Below, one piece after another: positions 11,331-22,650 of a DNA stretch of 64,000 nucleotides. The notes below the pieces were generated by a model. It was not told the DNA's origin, ran no database searches, and saw only the letters and a program-made list of their open reading frames with translations. The stretch comes from Vicugna pacos. Lineage: Eukaryota > Chordata > Mammalia > Artiodactyla > Camelidae. Made by a program: the position numbers and the translations under genes. Numbering within the stretch: the first letter of the stretch is position 1; every line of letters starts with the position of its first letter. Where the stretch lies: NCBI RefSeq assembly GCF_048564905.1, contig NC_133005.1, forward strand, positions 6,761,001 to 6,825,000. The letters run 5' to 3'.

Positions 11331-11832
11331 GAGAATTCCATGGAACTGTTAAAAATCTGGACTAGAAATGTCATAGAACCTTCTCATTCTCCTAAATAGA
11401 AAGTGTTTTTAGGGAGGGCTCACTGCAATTCTCCCCTCTCTAATGTGTAGCTCCAAGCCATGCTCACCCTCAAAAATATTTCTGCATTCTATAATCCTAC
11501 TAAAGAAAAAAAAAAAAAAACAGTATCAGCACCAGCTTCTGAGGGATGCAAGATACTGCACTGAGCCAGAGGGATTCGCGTATACGAAACTATTACTCAG
11601 TTTTATGTCTATTCAGTTTGGTCCACACAACTTAAAGAACTTTATCTACTTGGTTGGAGTGGAATGCACTGTTTCCTAAACAGCAGGCTTACTTCATCCC
11701 CATCTGCAAAATTGCACCCCCTTTTCCCTCCAGCCTTCCCAGCCTGTTTTTCAACTTCTTAATCCTCATCTCCACCTGATGTATGAAAACATCCTATCTT
11801 TATCCCTTTATCTGCTGCCCTTCTCCTCACCC

Positions 11833-11901
11833 CCAATTAGACTTGACTTGTTTATTAATTGTACTTGTTGGCAAAATCTGAAAATGCCCAATTAGAAATG
11901 A
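11833..11901 (+). other. Paired 69-bp element, copy A
   Basis: Begins CCAATTAG and ends CCCAATTAGAAATGA. It contains a 20-base block, ATTAATTGTACTTGTTGGCA, that is identical in copy B at 31459-31526. The left and right arms also match, so the likeness covers about 69 bp. It is not a repeat family I recognise. It holds several TAAT/ATTA homeodomain cores. It may be an exapted ancient transposon or a duplicated regulatory element. Confidence 0.6.
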
Positions 11902-13355
11902 GGAATGTGTTGGACCTTTTTCTTTTTTAATGTACTTTGAGATACTTGAGTAGACAATGTAATTACCATGAAATTATTTGATAAATACGGGCTTGACCCC
12001 AGGTCAAGGTTTGCCTTTTAGTCAGGGGCCTGGGTGCCTGCTCCCTGTTGCCCTGGCCCCACCCTCAAAAATCTTTGGAAAACTGCTCCTCTCTCCTGCT
12101 TCCTGACTCTGATGAATTCCTTCCCTCCATCTGTTTCCACACTCCTTTCACTCTCTGCATTAAAGAAGGAAGTTGAATTTAACATTTTTTTTCCAAGCAA
12201 AAAAGACTCCATCTTTAGGCAGGTGAAAGAGGTAAGATGGGGTGAAAATTGGGCTGGAAACAAGAGAAGAGTCTTCAGATGATTCAGGAAAGAGGAATTT
12301 ATGAATACTTCCTTATGAAATAGAATTGTCACTTATACATGAACAAATGTTCCAAGAATAGAAACTTACATGTGAAAGCACTTTAAATAATCAGAGAGAT
12401 GACTGTCATGAAGGAAATCCTTCCCTTTCTAAACAGAGTATATTGACAAATTAAAACATCATAATGTATGACCTATGTTGAAATCCAGAGATATCACCCT
12501 TCAGGCTATTTGATATGAAAAAGGGCGTTTCGTTCTTTAGCTAAGTAGCTCAGGATAACACAGGTTCCAGCAGGTGATGGGTTAATGAGGTGAGATACGT
12601 GCCCATGAGGAGCAGAGGGATGTCATCAGTGTGATTAGAACCCATAATTCATATCAAACTGGCCAGCAAGGTCCACCATCGAGGTGGGAAACACAGTCTT
12701 GAGGGATAATTTTCAAAAGTCAAACACGTTGCTTTCATACAAATAGGAAGTGAACACATGCCAAAGACTTATTTAACTCATTAATGAGGGAAACAGCATG
12801 GCAGTAGAGCTGACTCAAAGGGAATCTGAAAGCCTGAGTATACATTGTCACTGAAAGAATTGTGAAGTCAGATTGCTAAGACAGAAAGAAAACTGGCTAT
12901 TGCCCTAACAATTAAACACCCACCTTTGAGAGTATCTTTTCTACCAGATAAATTTCACTTGCACTTCTCTTGGACAAGAATCACCCTCAACTTTCTACAA
13001 GCTAATATTCATCTTTAGAAAGATGTAAATTATCCCAAGAAACAAACCAAATAAACCCAGTGAAGCACATACCCAGAGAGAATGAGATTATCTTTGGGTG
13101 GCCAGTTAGATAATGCCCTAGGGCGGCTCCGAGAGAACATTCAGTCACTCTTTTACCTACTTAAAAGTTATGAATACTATTTTCTTAACATTAGTCATAA
13201 AAATAAAAGAAATGGGCCAAAACTTCTGATTAGGTAAATCTTCTGCCAGCCACACATATACAGGAAAATCTAAACCATCAACAAATATGTGACAGACCAC
13301 ACTGTATTATTATTTAATCATTATCAAAAGAAATTATAATTTTAAATATGGACAC
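11902..13355. other. Unique DNA, no gene recognised
   Basis: No exon or RNA gene. The 44-bp short repeat at 12022-12065 lies here. The open frames at 12018-12332 on both strands overlap each other and show no domain. Confidence 0.4.
12022..12065 (+). repeat. Short dispersed repeat, copy 2
   Basis: Partner of 5764-5807, 38 of 44 identical and on the same strand. The similarity stops sharply on both sides. Confidence 0.5.
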
Positions 13356-13359
13356 AATA

Positions 13360-13525
13360 GCTATCACTTACTGAGCAATAATTTTTATGAGATATATATA
13401 TATATATGCACACTCACTTTACAAATGATGACAATGGCAGTCGTGGGACTGCCAAGGTTACACAGCCAGTGGTGGAATTGTTAACCCACTTTTCAGCCAC
13501 TACCGGCAAATGGATCTATACAGTC
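13360..13525 (-). repeat. MIR SINE with internal (TA)n
   Basis: Antisense MIR: 'tatcacttactgagcaataa' at the left, 'ggttacacagccagtggtgg' near the right. A (TA)n run (about 13392-13408) has expanded in the middle. Confidence 0.65.
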
Positions 13526-14069
13526 ATACCAATACCCCAGAGAGTGAACACAAGTCACCTCCTAGCTTCATTCAGTCAGAAAAACCTACTAGCTTAACTA
13601 CAGGTATGTTCCACAGGCAAACCAGCAACATTTTCTCAGCAAAGTGAGAGGGCGAAAACCAACAACACCTAATTAGGTAATTTACCTGGAGGCAAAATTT
13701 TACCTCAGCTGTCAAAATACAGAGGAGGAAAAGGAAAATCATCAAAGGCTGCAAACATCTTAAAAAGAGAGAAAACTGGACTTCAGGTATTCTCCTTATA
13801 GAAGTATACACTTCCGCATCTGAGAATTTCTCTAATTAGAAAAAAAAAAAGTCACACCTGAATCTGATCAATTCTCTAGCTACAAAGCTATTAATTTAAG
13901 AAGAATACAATGAACATGGAAACACATTAAATAACACAGTTGGGATGCAATCATCTAACTCTAGCCGGAGGGACTAGGTAAGTAATCCCTAAGTCTAGAG
14001 AGAAAGTCTAGAGCGAAGGAAGTCTTCAGGAACAACAATCCAGTCTGTCCACAAATAAACAGCAATAAA

Positions 14070-14096
14070 TGACTGACAGACAGACAGACAGACACA
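14070..14096 (+). repeat. (GACA)n microsatellite
   Basis: Short GACA/CAGA tetranucleotide run, 'ctgacagacagacagacaga'. Confidence 0.85.
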
Positions 14097-14109
14097 GATA
14101 TAGAAGAGA

Positions 14110-14410
14110 GTGACTGATTCAAACAAATAATTTAAAAATTTACAAAATAATTAGAAAAAAATGAACAATGACTGATGATATCAAGGAAAATTAAGTTACT
14201 ATTAATTTTTGTAATGTGATACAAGTATTATGGTTATGTTTTTAAAGTATCCTATCTGCTAGAAGATACATATGGAGATAGTTGCAGATCAAATGATACA
14301 CTGAGAATTGTTTTAAAGTAAATTCACAGGTTGTGGAAGTTTATTATTCTGTTATTCCTACTTTTGTTTACACTTGGAATTTTCTGTGATGAAATACTAG
14401 GAAAAAAATC
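14110..14410. repeat. Old L1M-type 3' fragment (probable)
   Basis: Text such as 'attatggttatgtttttaaa', 'ctagaagatacatatggaga' and 'cacttggaattttctgtgat' follows the order of an old L1M-lineage 3' region. Strongly diverged; the family is tentative. Confidence 0.4.
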
Positions 14411-14450
14411 ACTAGATTGTATACAGATACACTAAACAAATATAAAATAA

Positions 14451-14459
14451 TAAAATAAT
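14451..14459. repeat. Target-site duplication of antisense L1 (left)
   Basis: TAAAATAAT, repeated exactly at 16958-16966. Nine A/T bases are weak alone, but both copies abut the expected L1 ends. Confidence 0.65.
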
Positions 14460-14593
14460 CTCTTCTTCCAACCGTACTGAGATATAATTGGCCTATAACA
14501 TAAGTATGAGTCAAACATAATGGTTTGATATGTGTATATATTGTGAAATGATTAGTACAATAAGGTTAGTTCAAAAACCTCACAGAGTTACAT

Positions 14594-14618
14594 TGTGTGT
14601 GTGTGTGTGTGTGTGTGG
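14594..14618 (+). repeat. (TG)n microsatellite
   Basis: A run of about 12 TG units in the antisense L1 3' UTR. Confidence 0.9.
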
Positions 14619-15399
14619 TGAAAACATTAAATTTACTATCTTAGCAACTTTCATATACACAATATTCTTAATTATAATCACCGCTTTGTACATTATATCC
14701 ATAGAACTTATTTCTGTTATAACTGGAAGTTTACACTCTTTGACCCACCTTCATCCACCCACCTGCCCCTACTCTTGGCAATCACCAATCTATTCCCCAT
14801 TTCTATGCACTGGTGATATTCTGTAAGTCCTGTTGGCTTTCTTTACTCATTTTCTTTCTTTTTTTTTTTTTTTTTTTTTGCTTTTTGTTTCTCTGACTGA
14901 ATGATTTCAATTGACTTATCTTGACTTATCTTCTAGTTCACTGATTCATTCTTCTGCTTGGTCAAGTCTGCTACTGAAGCTTTCTATTCAGTTGTTCTGT
15001 TCAGTCATTGTGTTTTTCTACTATTTCAACTATTGCTTGGTTATTTATTTATTTATTTAGATGGTTTCCATTTCTGCATTGAAGTTCTCACTTCGTTCAT
15101 GCACTGTTTTCCTAATTTCTTTTCCTTGTCTGTTTGTGTGCTTGTGTAGCTCACTGAACTTCTTTGGGAGAGTTATTCTGAATTTTTGTCAGACAATTCA
15201 TAGAAACCGTTTCTTCAGAGCCAGTTATTGGGGCTTTATTAGTTTCCTTTGGTCTTGCCAGGTTTACCTGATTTTTGTGATCCTTGATCCCCTGCACTGG
15301 AATCTCTGCATTTAGATAAGTAGTCCACCCTTCTAGGTTCACACTGGCATTGAAAAACCTTTACCAGTCGGCTCAGCTTTAGGCACTGGACAAGTCAGC

Positions 15400-16440
15400 T
15401 GGTAGCATCTGTGGGCAGGTGGGGCTTGCTATTGGTGTTTCCAGTTGGGCGAAACTGTGCTCTGAGCTCAGGAAGCTGCTGGTGGCTGGGCTCTGTGATG
15501 GCACGGGCCTGCTCCACGGGTGCATTCAAGCAGGACTGCTGGGTGGGCTCTCTAACTGAGCAGGGCTGCTGCCTGCACTGCACAGTCAGGCAGGGCCATT
15601 ATCTGGGCTCTGCAATCACCTGTGGTCAGGTGAGGTGGCAGGCTGTTTCCCCTGGAAGAATGGATCCAATGGTTGTACTCTGTGATTGGGCAGGGCTACA
15701 GCCTGGCTTCCAAGGTTCCTCCTGACCAGATGGTGTCACTGGCTGGCCTCCAGTTTAAGTGGGTCTCAGGCTGTGCTCCAGTTTAGGCAGAACCACAGTC
15801 TAAGCTCACAATGAGGTGGGCCACTGGCTGTGCTCCACTGTTGGGCAAGATTGCTGGCTGAATTCTCGGGTTGGGAGGGGCCTCCAGCTGCCTTGCACAG
15901 TGACTGGACTAGACACTGTGCTCTGCGGTCAGGCAGGCTTGCTGTTCAGTTTCCCTTGTCGGGTGAGCCACAGGCTATGCTCCATGATTGGGTGGGGTCA
16001 CTGGCTGGGTTTGCTGGCTGGACAAGGCTGCAGGCAGTGCTTAGAACCTGGGCAGAGCCTCAGCAGGGCTGTAGGCTGGACTCCACAGCTGGGTGGTACT
16101 GTAGGCTGGGGTTGAGGCTGCCCAGGGTCACTGGTTAAGCTACCTGGTTATGTGGGGCCAGAGACTATGCTCAACAGTTGGCATGGCTGCTGGCTTTGCT
16201 CGCTGTCCAAGGAGGGTATAGGATGGGCTCCATGGCTCCTCAGGTTCTCTGGCCAGGCTTCCCGGTCTGGTTGGACCCAGCAGTTGAGCAGCGCTGCAAA
16301 TTTCCTTCTCTGCCCTGGTGAGGGTATAGAACAGATTCCATGGCTGGTATAGCTTGTTGTCTGGGGACCCAAGTCAGGCAGAACTGCCAAACAAGATCCT
16401 CAGCCAGAGGAAGCCACCAGCCTGGCTTTGTAAATGGTCA
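15400..16440 (-). repeat. Degenerate G+C-rich tandem array in L1 5' leader
   Basis: About 1 kb of imperfect repeats with a period of roughly 35-55 bases. The recurring theme on the plus strand is 'gggcagggctgctggctg' followed by a 'tgtgctccac'-like link. The block is far more G+C-rich than its flanks and sits in the 5' UTR of the antisense L1. The four or five long open frames here, on both strands, arise from the lack of A/T-rich stop codons and are not genes. In some L1 lineages such arrays carry promoter activity. Confidence 0.75.
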
Positions 16441-16957
16441 GAGCCATTGGCTGAGATCTCTGGGCAGTGTTGCAAGCAGGAGTATCGTCCACCGAGACCT
16501 GAACATTGTTTGCTAGAAGCCCCTCCCTCTATTTCATCTCTGTCTGATCTCTTGTTGTTGATCCCGGCAGATTTCCCCAGTCATCCCTATGAGGCAAAAT
16601 CTGAACGGCTTCTCAGGAAATATATCACAGTGCTGTGGGAGCTGGATGTCCACCTTGGCTCTGTTTCGCCCACAGGAAAACCTTAGGCTTGTGGCAGGGG
16701 GCAGGGGTCATGAGGAGGCTCTCAGTACAGCACTGCTCCACAACCTGGAGGAGAGGCAGTGCAGAGTGTGACCACACCTCGTATCCTTTTAATGCAGTCC
16801 TTTTCCATCTCTGTGGTCCAGAGGGGTGCTTCAGCCTCACCTCTGGGTTCTAGGACTTCACAATGATCTCTTATCTACGGACAGTTGCTAGCTGGTCTTG
16901 TGAGGGAGACTGAAGTTGGGAACAAGCTATGTTACAATTTTGATGAGATCTCTCTCC

Positions 16958-16966
16958 TAAAATAAT
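16958..16966. repeat. Target-site duplication of antisense L1 (right)
   Basis: TAAAATAAT, partner of 14451-14459, at the 5' end of the L1 leader. Confidence 0.65.
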
Positions 16967-18347
16967 TTTTATTTCTTTTTCAAACGCTTTTTTTCCAGCA
17001 AGGGCATCTGGTTGTCTTTACTGATCCACACGAAGAATCTTTTAAGTTAATTGAAGTCATTCTTTGCTTTCTTCCAGGTGGCTGAAAAAAATCTCACCTT
17101 TGCCAATTCCCATTATTACTGGAGAATTAGACTTAAAATTAGTCCGAATTCAAGATAAGGCCATTAATCAAACAGGATCAGAAACTGGTTGTAGGGGACA
17201 GGGGTTATCAATCTTCCCAGAAATCATATATTGGTTTTATGAACAGAATATCATCTAAGTAATATAAGCAGTCAACTAAAAATCACATTAATCACTTTTG
17301 CTTTGTAAGAAATAATTTACTAGTTATTTGAAAACTTCTACTAAATATTAATGATGTCTTTAAATGAGAAACATTGAAAAACATGGAAGATGAGTAAGTC
17401 TCATCCTGAAATGATCGAGAGGCTAAGTGAAAACTAAGAAGTAATCACATACCAAATTATTGGGCCTTTCTGTTCTCGACTCCTACATTATCCCCTCAAT
17501 TTCACTCCTTGTTCTCTCATCTACTCTCTGTAATGGGATTTCAGGAGAAATTAAACATGATTCTCTAAAAAATTAAGCCATATACATATTTCAAGGTATT
17601 AAATAGACAAAAAGACAATGTATGAGAACAGAGAGGAAAAGGTATGCGAGAGAAGAAATAATGGAAGACAGAAACTTGCCTGAAGAGACAAAATCCAAGA
17701 GTCTGATTTATAAGTTTCTTATCTGATCAAACTAATAGTCTTTCAGTGGACTGAGTGGTATAATTCTTCTTGCCTTCAGCAAACATGCTGATGCTCTTTC
17801 TTGCAACTCATTTATCACCAGAAAGAAGAACAAAATTGGTATCAGTGGGAGTGCTTCTGGCTGCAAGTAGCATCCCAAGTCAGCTAACTTAAACATCAAG
17901 CAAAATGCATCTTCCCCAAAAGCCAGGAGTCCTGAGACGAGACGGCTTTGATGCTTTCTCTCTGTCACCTTCAGCCAGTTAGGTTTGTCTTTGGCATCCA
18001 CTCCACAATGGTTGCCACAGGATCGCCACAGTTCCTGGCATCATAAGAAGATATCATAATATCTAGTGTAGAAAAGAAACTGTTTTGTCCTATGTGATTA
18101 ATTATAAAAAGTAAGAGATTCTTTACCTGAGGTCCCCAGCTTACTTCTCTCATGTCTCATTAGGAAGAAATGAATCAAGAGTTCACTCCCAATCCATTTA
18201 CCAACAACATAAGTGAGATTTCCCTGATTGGAGGTTGACTAATGAGGTTTTCTCTTTGAGTAATGTACAAGATGGGTGAACAAACAGAATTCTGCTGGGC
18301 AGGGAGAAAAGCTGAATACCTGTTAAATAGGTTCCTAGAATCTAGAC
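16967..18347. other. Unique A+T-rich DNA, nothing recognised
   Basis: About 1.4 kb without a recognised gene or transposon. The open frame at 17732-18001 (minus) shows no family motif. Confidence 0.4.
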
Positions 18348-18505
18348 TAATATTTCTCAAACTTTAATTTTAGAATCACCTGTGGTCTTGTTAAAGTGCA
18401 GAATTGATTCAGAAGATCTAAGCTGAAGTATGAGATTCTGCTTTATTAACAAGCTCTCTGGTGATGCTGATGCTGCCGGTCCACGGACAATACTTTGGGT
18501 AGAGG
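18348..18505 (+). mobile_element. MER5A-like hAT-Charlie MITE
   Basis: Opens with the decayed 'atatttctcaaactt' terminus and keeps 'agaatcacctgtggtcttgt', 'acaagctctctggtgatgct' then 'gatgctgccggtcc', as in MER5A. An 8-bp duplication, ATCTAGAC/ATCTAGAT, can be placed at 18340-18347 and 18506-18513. It is a nonautonomous cut-and-paste element with no coding capacity. Confidence 0.85.
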
Positions 18506-18589
18506 ATCTAGATGCTAAAGAACCAGATAAAAAGCAGTCTAGTGTGATGGAATCCAACCTTGGGTGTGTTGCCTACATTCTCTAGCCTC

Positions 18590-18650
18590 AGTGGGAGAGA
18601 GAGAGAAAGGTAGGAAGGAAGGAAGAAAGGAAGAGAGAGAGGGAGAGAAG
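18590..18650 (+). repeat. Purine-rich (GA/GGAA)n simple repeat
   Basis: GAGA and GGAA runs, about 60 bp, almost all purine. Confidence 0.85.
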
Positions 18651-19235
18651 TAGACCTGATAACGGGATCTCTGAAGCAGTGGGATTTCTGCTTACTTCTC
18701 TAATTTGTCAAGGTCAAATACTGACAAACTGAGAGAACAGGGTAGAAATAAACAAGATGGTGTTTAATAAGTACACTTGGGAAGAAAAAATAAATAAACT
18801 GTACCAATAAAAGCCTGGGAATGGTGACAAATGTGCATGTATGACAGAATAAATGTCCTCAGGGTCCCAGTGATAACAAGCTGTATTGAAATATTGGAGT
18901 GATGTTACACTTATAAAACTTACCCTGCCCATGGGATGCCTAACAATGCATATATTACATTCTAGGCTGCAGAGTTTTGAAGGAGAAAGATTTTAGCCCC
19001 TACATGACACCTAGAAAGACACTAGCAGATTTAGGGACAAGTCATGAGGAAAAGGTGAAGGAAGAGAACTCTTCCTCCTGAAAAGACTAAAAGAAACGCC
19101 TAACCCAAGTTCAAAGCTGGATATGTCTGTCCTGGATGGGGACAACTGACTGTTTCTCATCTTGACATATCAGATAGGAAAAGTGAGCAGGATTCAGTAG
19201 CAAGAATGAGGGTGTAAAAAGACCCTGGCCGGAGC
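18651..19235. other. Unique DNA, nothing recognised
   Basis: No exon, RNA gene or named repeat. Confidence 0.4.
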
Positions 19236-19239
19236 CTTG

Positions 19240-19440
19240 AGAACCGTCTAGCTTTTGAGTAACCCCATGTCTTTGGACACTTTGCTTAACTTCTCCAAAT
19301 CTCAAGTTCCTTGTTGTAACATGAAACAAACAACACCTTCCTTTCAGAGCTTAGTTAATGTTAGAAACAATATAGGAAATGTGTCTGGCCAGAGTAGGCA
19401 CTTAATAAATGGGAACAGATATTATCATGGTAATTTGTGA
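19240..19440 (+). repeat. MIR SINE
   Basis: Sense MIR: 'ggacactttgcttaacttct' then 'ccaaatctcaagttccttgt', and a tail 'gtaggcacttaataaatg' typical of the MIR 3' region. Confidence 0.7.
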
Positions 19441-20695
19441 TAAAAAGGTTTAAGTTAGATGGAGGTTCCTATGCGGCACACAACAGGAATCCTCCATGTG
19501 CTTCTGAAATAACAGTCTAGTGGCCAATGCACGCTTGAAACATAGACATCGCATGGAGGTCCATTACTTTCCCTGCCTCTCCCCGACTCCATAATACAGT
19601 GATATGGAAATGTGTTATTAACTCTTGGGGGAGGGAGCAGTGTTCTGTGAACACTGATCAGTTCCCTTACCCCAGGCTGCTCCAATCCAACCAACTCTTC
19701 TTCTCCAAATTCCCTCTAAACAAATGAGAGTGTTTGGCTTTTTTCACAATACAGCGTATACTATTTAGCATCCATGTTACTTCATGGATCTTCATTAGGC
19801 ATAACCTTGAACCAAGTTAAACATGATGATTATTCCAAAACACTTTCCCTTCAGAAGTCCTCACCTCGGAACTTGCTTTATGCGTGCCCCAGTGATCTGC
19901 AATTTTTTTCCTAAATGTAATATGGTTGCCTCCTGTGCCCTGTTTTCTCTTGGAATCTTGACTTTACATTTCCGTGCACTTGCAGAGTTTTCAAAAGAAA
20001 GTAATATCTGTGCTCAGATTGTGTTCTTTCCTTCAGTGATGATGAAGAGTTTAAGTATTTTTTTGCCTAAAACCTCCAATAAGTAGTTAGTGGAAGCTTC
20101 CTTCCTTAAAGGTAAGAGCTGTAAAAGACTTTAATACATATTTTCTTCTTTGTCGATAGTGGCTTACATCTGGGCCTTCCTGCAGAGTGCAGAAAACCTC
20201 TCAGTGGTCCCTGGAGACACACATGAACGGAAAGGTCATGGCATTCTGAACCCTCCTTGCTGCCATCTTTACAGTTACCCATATGACCTTCGGAGAAGCA
20301 TCTTGGAGAAACACCTGGGATTCACAAGAAAGCTGGGTTGCAGAGCCTGGCTTTTCTCTGCAGACACCACGACGGCTAAAATGGACGTTCCCAGCCATCC
20401 CCAGGCTGGGAAGTGAGGGCTTCAGCTTGATTTCAAAGAATACACATTTCAGGACCAAAGTGCCATTCACTGTCCAATTATCATACATCAATTAACAATG
20501 CAAACCAATCTCTAAAAACACAACACACAGTGGCATTTTTCAAATTCAATGACATGGACAAGGTAGTGAGAAACTGATCAATAAAAGTAAAGCATAATAA
20601 CATTCCTACTGGGAATGATTCATTTGCATTTCCTGAGAATATCCTTATACAGGAGTGGTTTTGAAATAACTCTGCCTACAAGCAACAATTAATAA
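19441..20695. other. Unique DNA, no gene recognised
   Basis: About 1.25 kb. Overlapping open frames on both strands at 20150-20495 show no domain, and no splice pattern supports them. Confidence 0.4.
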
Positions 20696-20724
20696 CAATG
20701 ATGAGATTAATGAAGATGACTAGG

Positions 20725-20830
20725 ACACACACAGCACCGTCTACTGAGCACTTACTATATGTGAAACCCTGTGCTAAGAGCTTTATAGGTATTATCTCAT
20801 TTAATCTCACATAATCCAGTGCAAAAATCC
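20725..20830 (-). repeat. MIR SINE fragment
   Basis: 'tctactgagcacttactata' then 'ctaagagctttataggtatt' and 'atctcatttaatctcacata': antisense MIR centre and 3' part. Confidence 0.8.
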
Positions 20831-21104
20831 TGACAAATTCTAGGCTGAGGGTTGACATTAGGATAATATATTTTTCTTCATACTTGAATCTAGGACACCA
20901 TACATCAGCCTTAAGCACAAGGACTTCACATTTCATCTTTGAAGGCACCACATCAGTCTGGCATAGAAGAGACTCCACAAGAATTTGTTGGATGAATGAG
21001 GCAAGGTTGGCAAGATTTCAAAGTCCAGAAATCTGAATTATTTTTGTGAAGCTAATGGAGTTTGATAAAACATTTCAGTGTTACTACATTAGTAAACATG
21101 ATTA

Positions 21105-21572
21105 CAGATCTTCCTTGACTTATGATGGGGTTACCTCCTGATAAACCCATGGTAAGTTGAAACTACTGTAAATTGAAAAGTGCATTTAGCCTACACCTAA
21201 CCCACCAAATATCACAGCTTAGCCCAGCCTAACAGAGACTTACATTTGCCTACAGTTGGGCAAAATCATCTAATACAAAGCCTGTTTTATAATAAAGTGT
21301 TGAATATCTCGTGTCATTATTGAGCACTGTACTGAAAATGAAGACCAGAATAGTTGTCTGGATCCAGAATGGTTCTAAGTGTGTGGGTTGTTCACCCTCG
21401 AGATTGCCTGGCTGACTGGGAGCTGTGGCTCGTGGCCTCGCATCCCAGGAGAGGATCATTCTGTGTGTCGCTAGCCTGGGAAAAGATCAAAATAGTTTCT
21501 ATTGGTGCATATAGCTTTCACACATAAAGTCAAAAATCGTATGTTAGACCATCATCACTCAGGGACCATCTG
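21105..21572 (+). mobile_element. MER8/Tigger-like mariner MITE, near full length
   Basis: Terminal inverted repeats CAGATCTTCCTTGACTTATG at the left and the reverse-complement type end 'cactcagggaccatctg' at the right, flanked by TA on both sides (21103-21104 and 21573-21574), the target of Tc1/mariner elements. The interior keeps 'ttgggcaaaatcatctaata' then 'caaagcctgttttataataa', and 'gctagcctgggaaaagatca'. Nonautonomous; the open frame across it is accidental. The family name is from memory. Confidence 0.85.
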
Positions 21573-21719
21573 TAGTAACTTATTCCTAAATTGTTTATAA
21601 TGAGGATTTTACTTTAATAATCAGCAAATAATCAAAATTTATAAAAATTTCAGTTCACAGTGAGACTTTTTTTTCTGGGATTATCTGGTTAGTGTTCATC
21701 TTTTTCAGGATAGAATGAG

Positions 21720-21835
21720 TCCAACGAAGCCATGAACTATGTCTGTTTTGCTCATCACTTTGTCTCAGCACGTAGGAGAGTACCCAACACACAGGAGGTG
21801 TTCAGTACTGAATGTGTGAATGGATGGGTGGATGA
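21720..21835 (+). repeat. L2 LINE 3' end
   Basis: 'ttgctcatcactttgtctca' then 'gcacgtaggagagtaccc' and a final 'ggaggtgttcagtactga', followed by GAATG repeats, match the L2 tail. Confidence 0.6.
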
Positions 21836-22430
21836 GCAAAGCCCACTCACTCCTGCTTGAGTCAAGACTTCAGAGAAGCAGGAGGAAGAGTCAGAATGCA
21901 CGGGTTCTTCATGTCAAAGGACATGAATTAATGGTCCCATTGTTAACACACTCCTTGCACCAGTTCAACATGAATGGGGTAGAGAGACAGAAGTGAAGTG
22001 AGAAGCAGAAAGGGCCCAACAACCACACTGCACCTAGAGCAGGGATTGGGGAATGTGTCCCTGGGTGTCAAAGACAGTGTGGCCCCAGTGCAGCCGAGCA
22101 TCAAGCTACTGGAGTCTAGTCAAGATGGGTTCAAAAGGCAGCCTCAGTCAGAATGGATTCTTTCATCCAGAAAATGAAACTTTTACTTGCAACTGGGTTC
22201 TCAGGCTACAACAAACACATCCTGATAGCTGTGTTCCAGCCTTACCTCTGTTTCCAGACAAAAATACAGCAGTGACTCTTTCTTGTTTTTCCGTGTCCAC
22301 CTCAATTCCTGAGATGATAACCTCCTTTCCTCACGTCTCCTGCTTCTTACCAGTCATGAGACAAGGCTGCTTGACTAAGTCCCTAGCTCACTTCACCCAT
22401 AATAGAAGGGCAAAGACCATGCAGTCATCA
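21836..22430. other. Unique DNA, no gene recognised
   Basis: The 127-codon open frame at 22053-22436 has no recognisable domain, signal peptide or codon bias. It ends in the next MIR and is not called. Confidence 0.4.
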
Positions 22431-22435
22431 TTATA

Positions 22436-22650
22436 ACAATAGCTGCTGTTTACTTAGTGCTTATGTGTAATAACCACTGTGGTAAGTGCTCGACATTCAC
22501 TATCTTCCGTCCTTACAATGTGGCCAGGTAGATATTAGTCTTCCCACTTCAAAGATAAAGAAACCAAAGCTCAGAGTAATTACATGAACTGTTCACTGTT
22601 GTAGCTATTAGAACAGTGGGGAAGGCAGAACTGGAGCACACTCTATTGTC
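22436..22650 (-). repeat. MIR SINE, nearly complete
   Basis: 'gctgtttacttagtgcttat', 'cttcccacttcaaagataaa' then 'gaaaccaaagctcagagtaa', and the degraded head 'gaaggcagaactgga' give the antisense MIR in full order. Confidence 0.8.

Larger units (their letters stand above)
14460..16957 (-). mobile_element. Full-ended L1 lacking ORF2 (half-L1 form)
   Basis: On the plus strand this reads L1 3' UTR in antisense (14460 to about 14805), then an ORF1 N-terminal segment in antisense (about 14806-15310), then a long 5' UTR (about 15310-16957). The ORF1 C-terminal part and all of ORF2 are missing. Both outer ends are present and flanked by TAAAATAAT. L1 normally spans 6-7 kb with ORF1 (RNA-binding protein) and ORF2 (endonuclease/reverse transcriptase); this copy is 2.5 kb and could only have moved with outside help, or lost its middle later. 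A (TG)n run (14594-14618) and a T-tract (14856-14879) have expanded inside. Confidence 0.8.

Noticed and set aside
14070-14096. CRISPR-like or regulatory array
   Set aside because: It is a plain (GACA)n microsatellite; there are no spacers, and the host is a mammal.
15395-16853. Cluster of overlapping open frames on both strands
   Set aside because: They lie in the G+C-rich tandem array and leader of an antisense L1; both strands are open because stop codons are A/T-rich.
22053-22436. 127-codon plus-strand open frame
   Set aside because: No recognisable motif and it runs up to a MIR.
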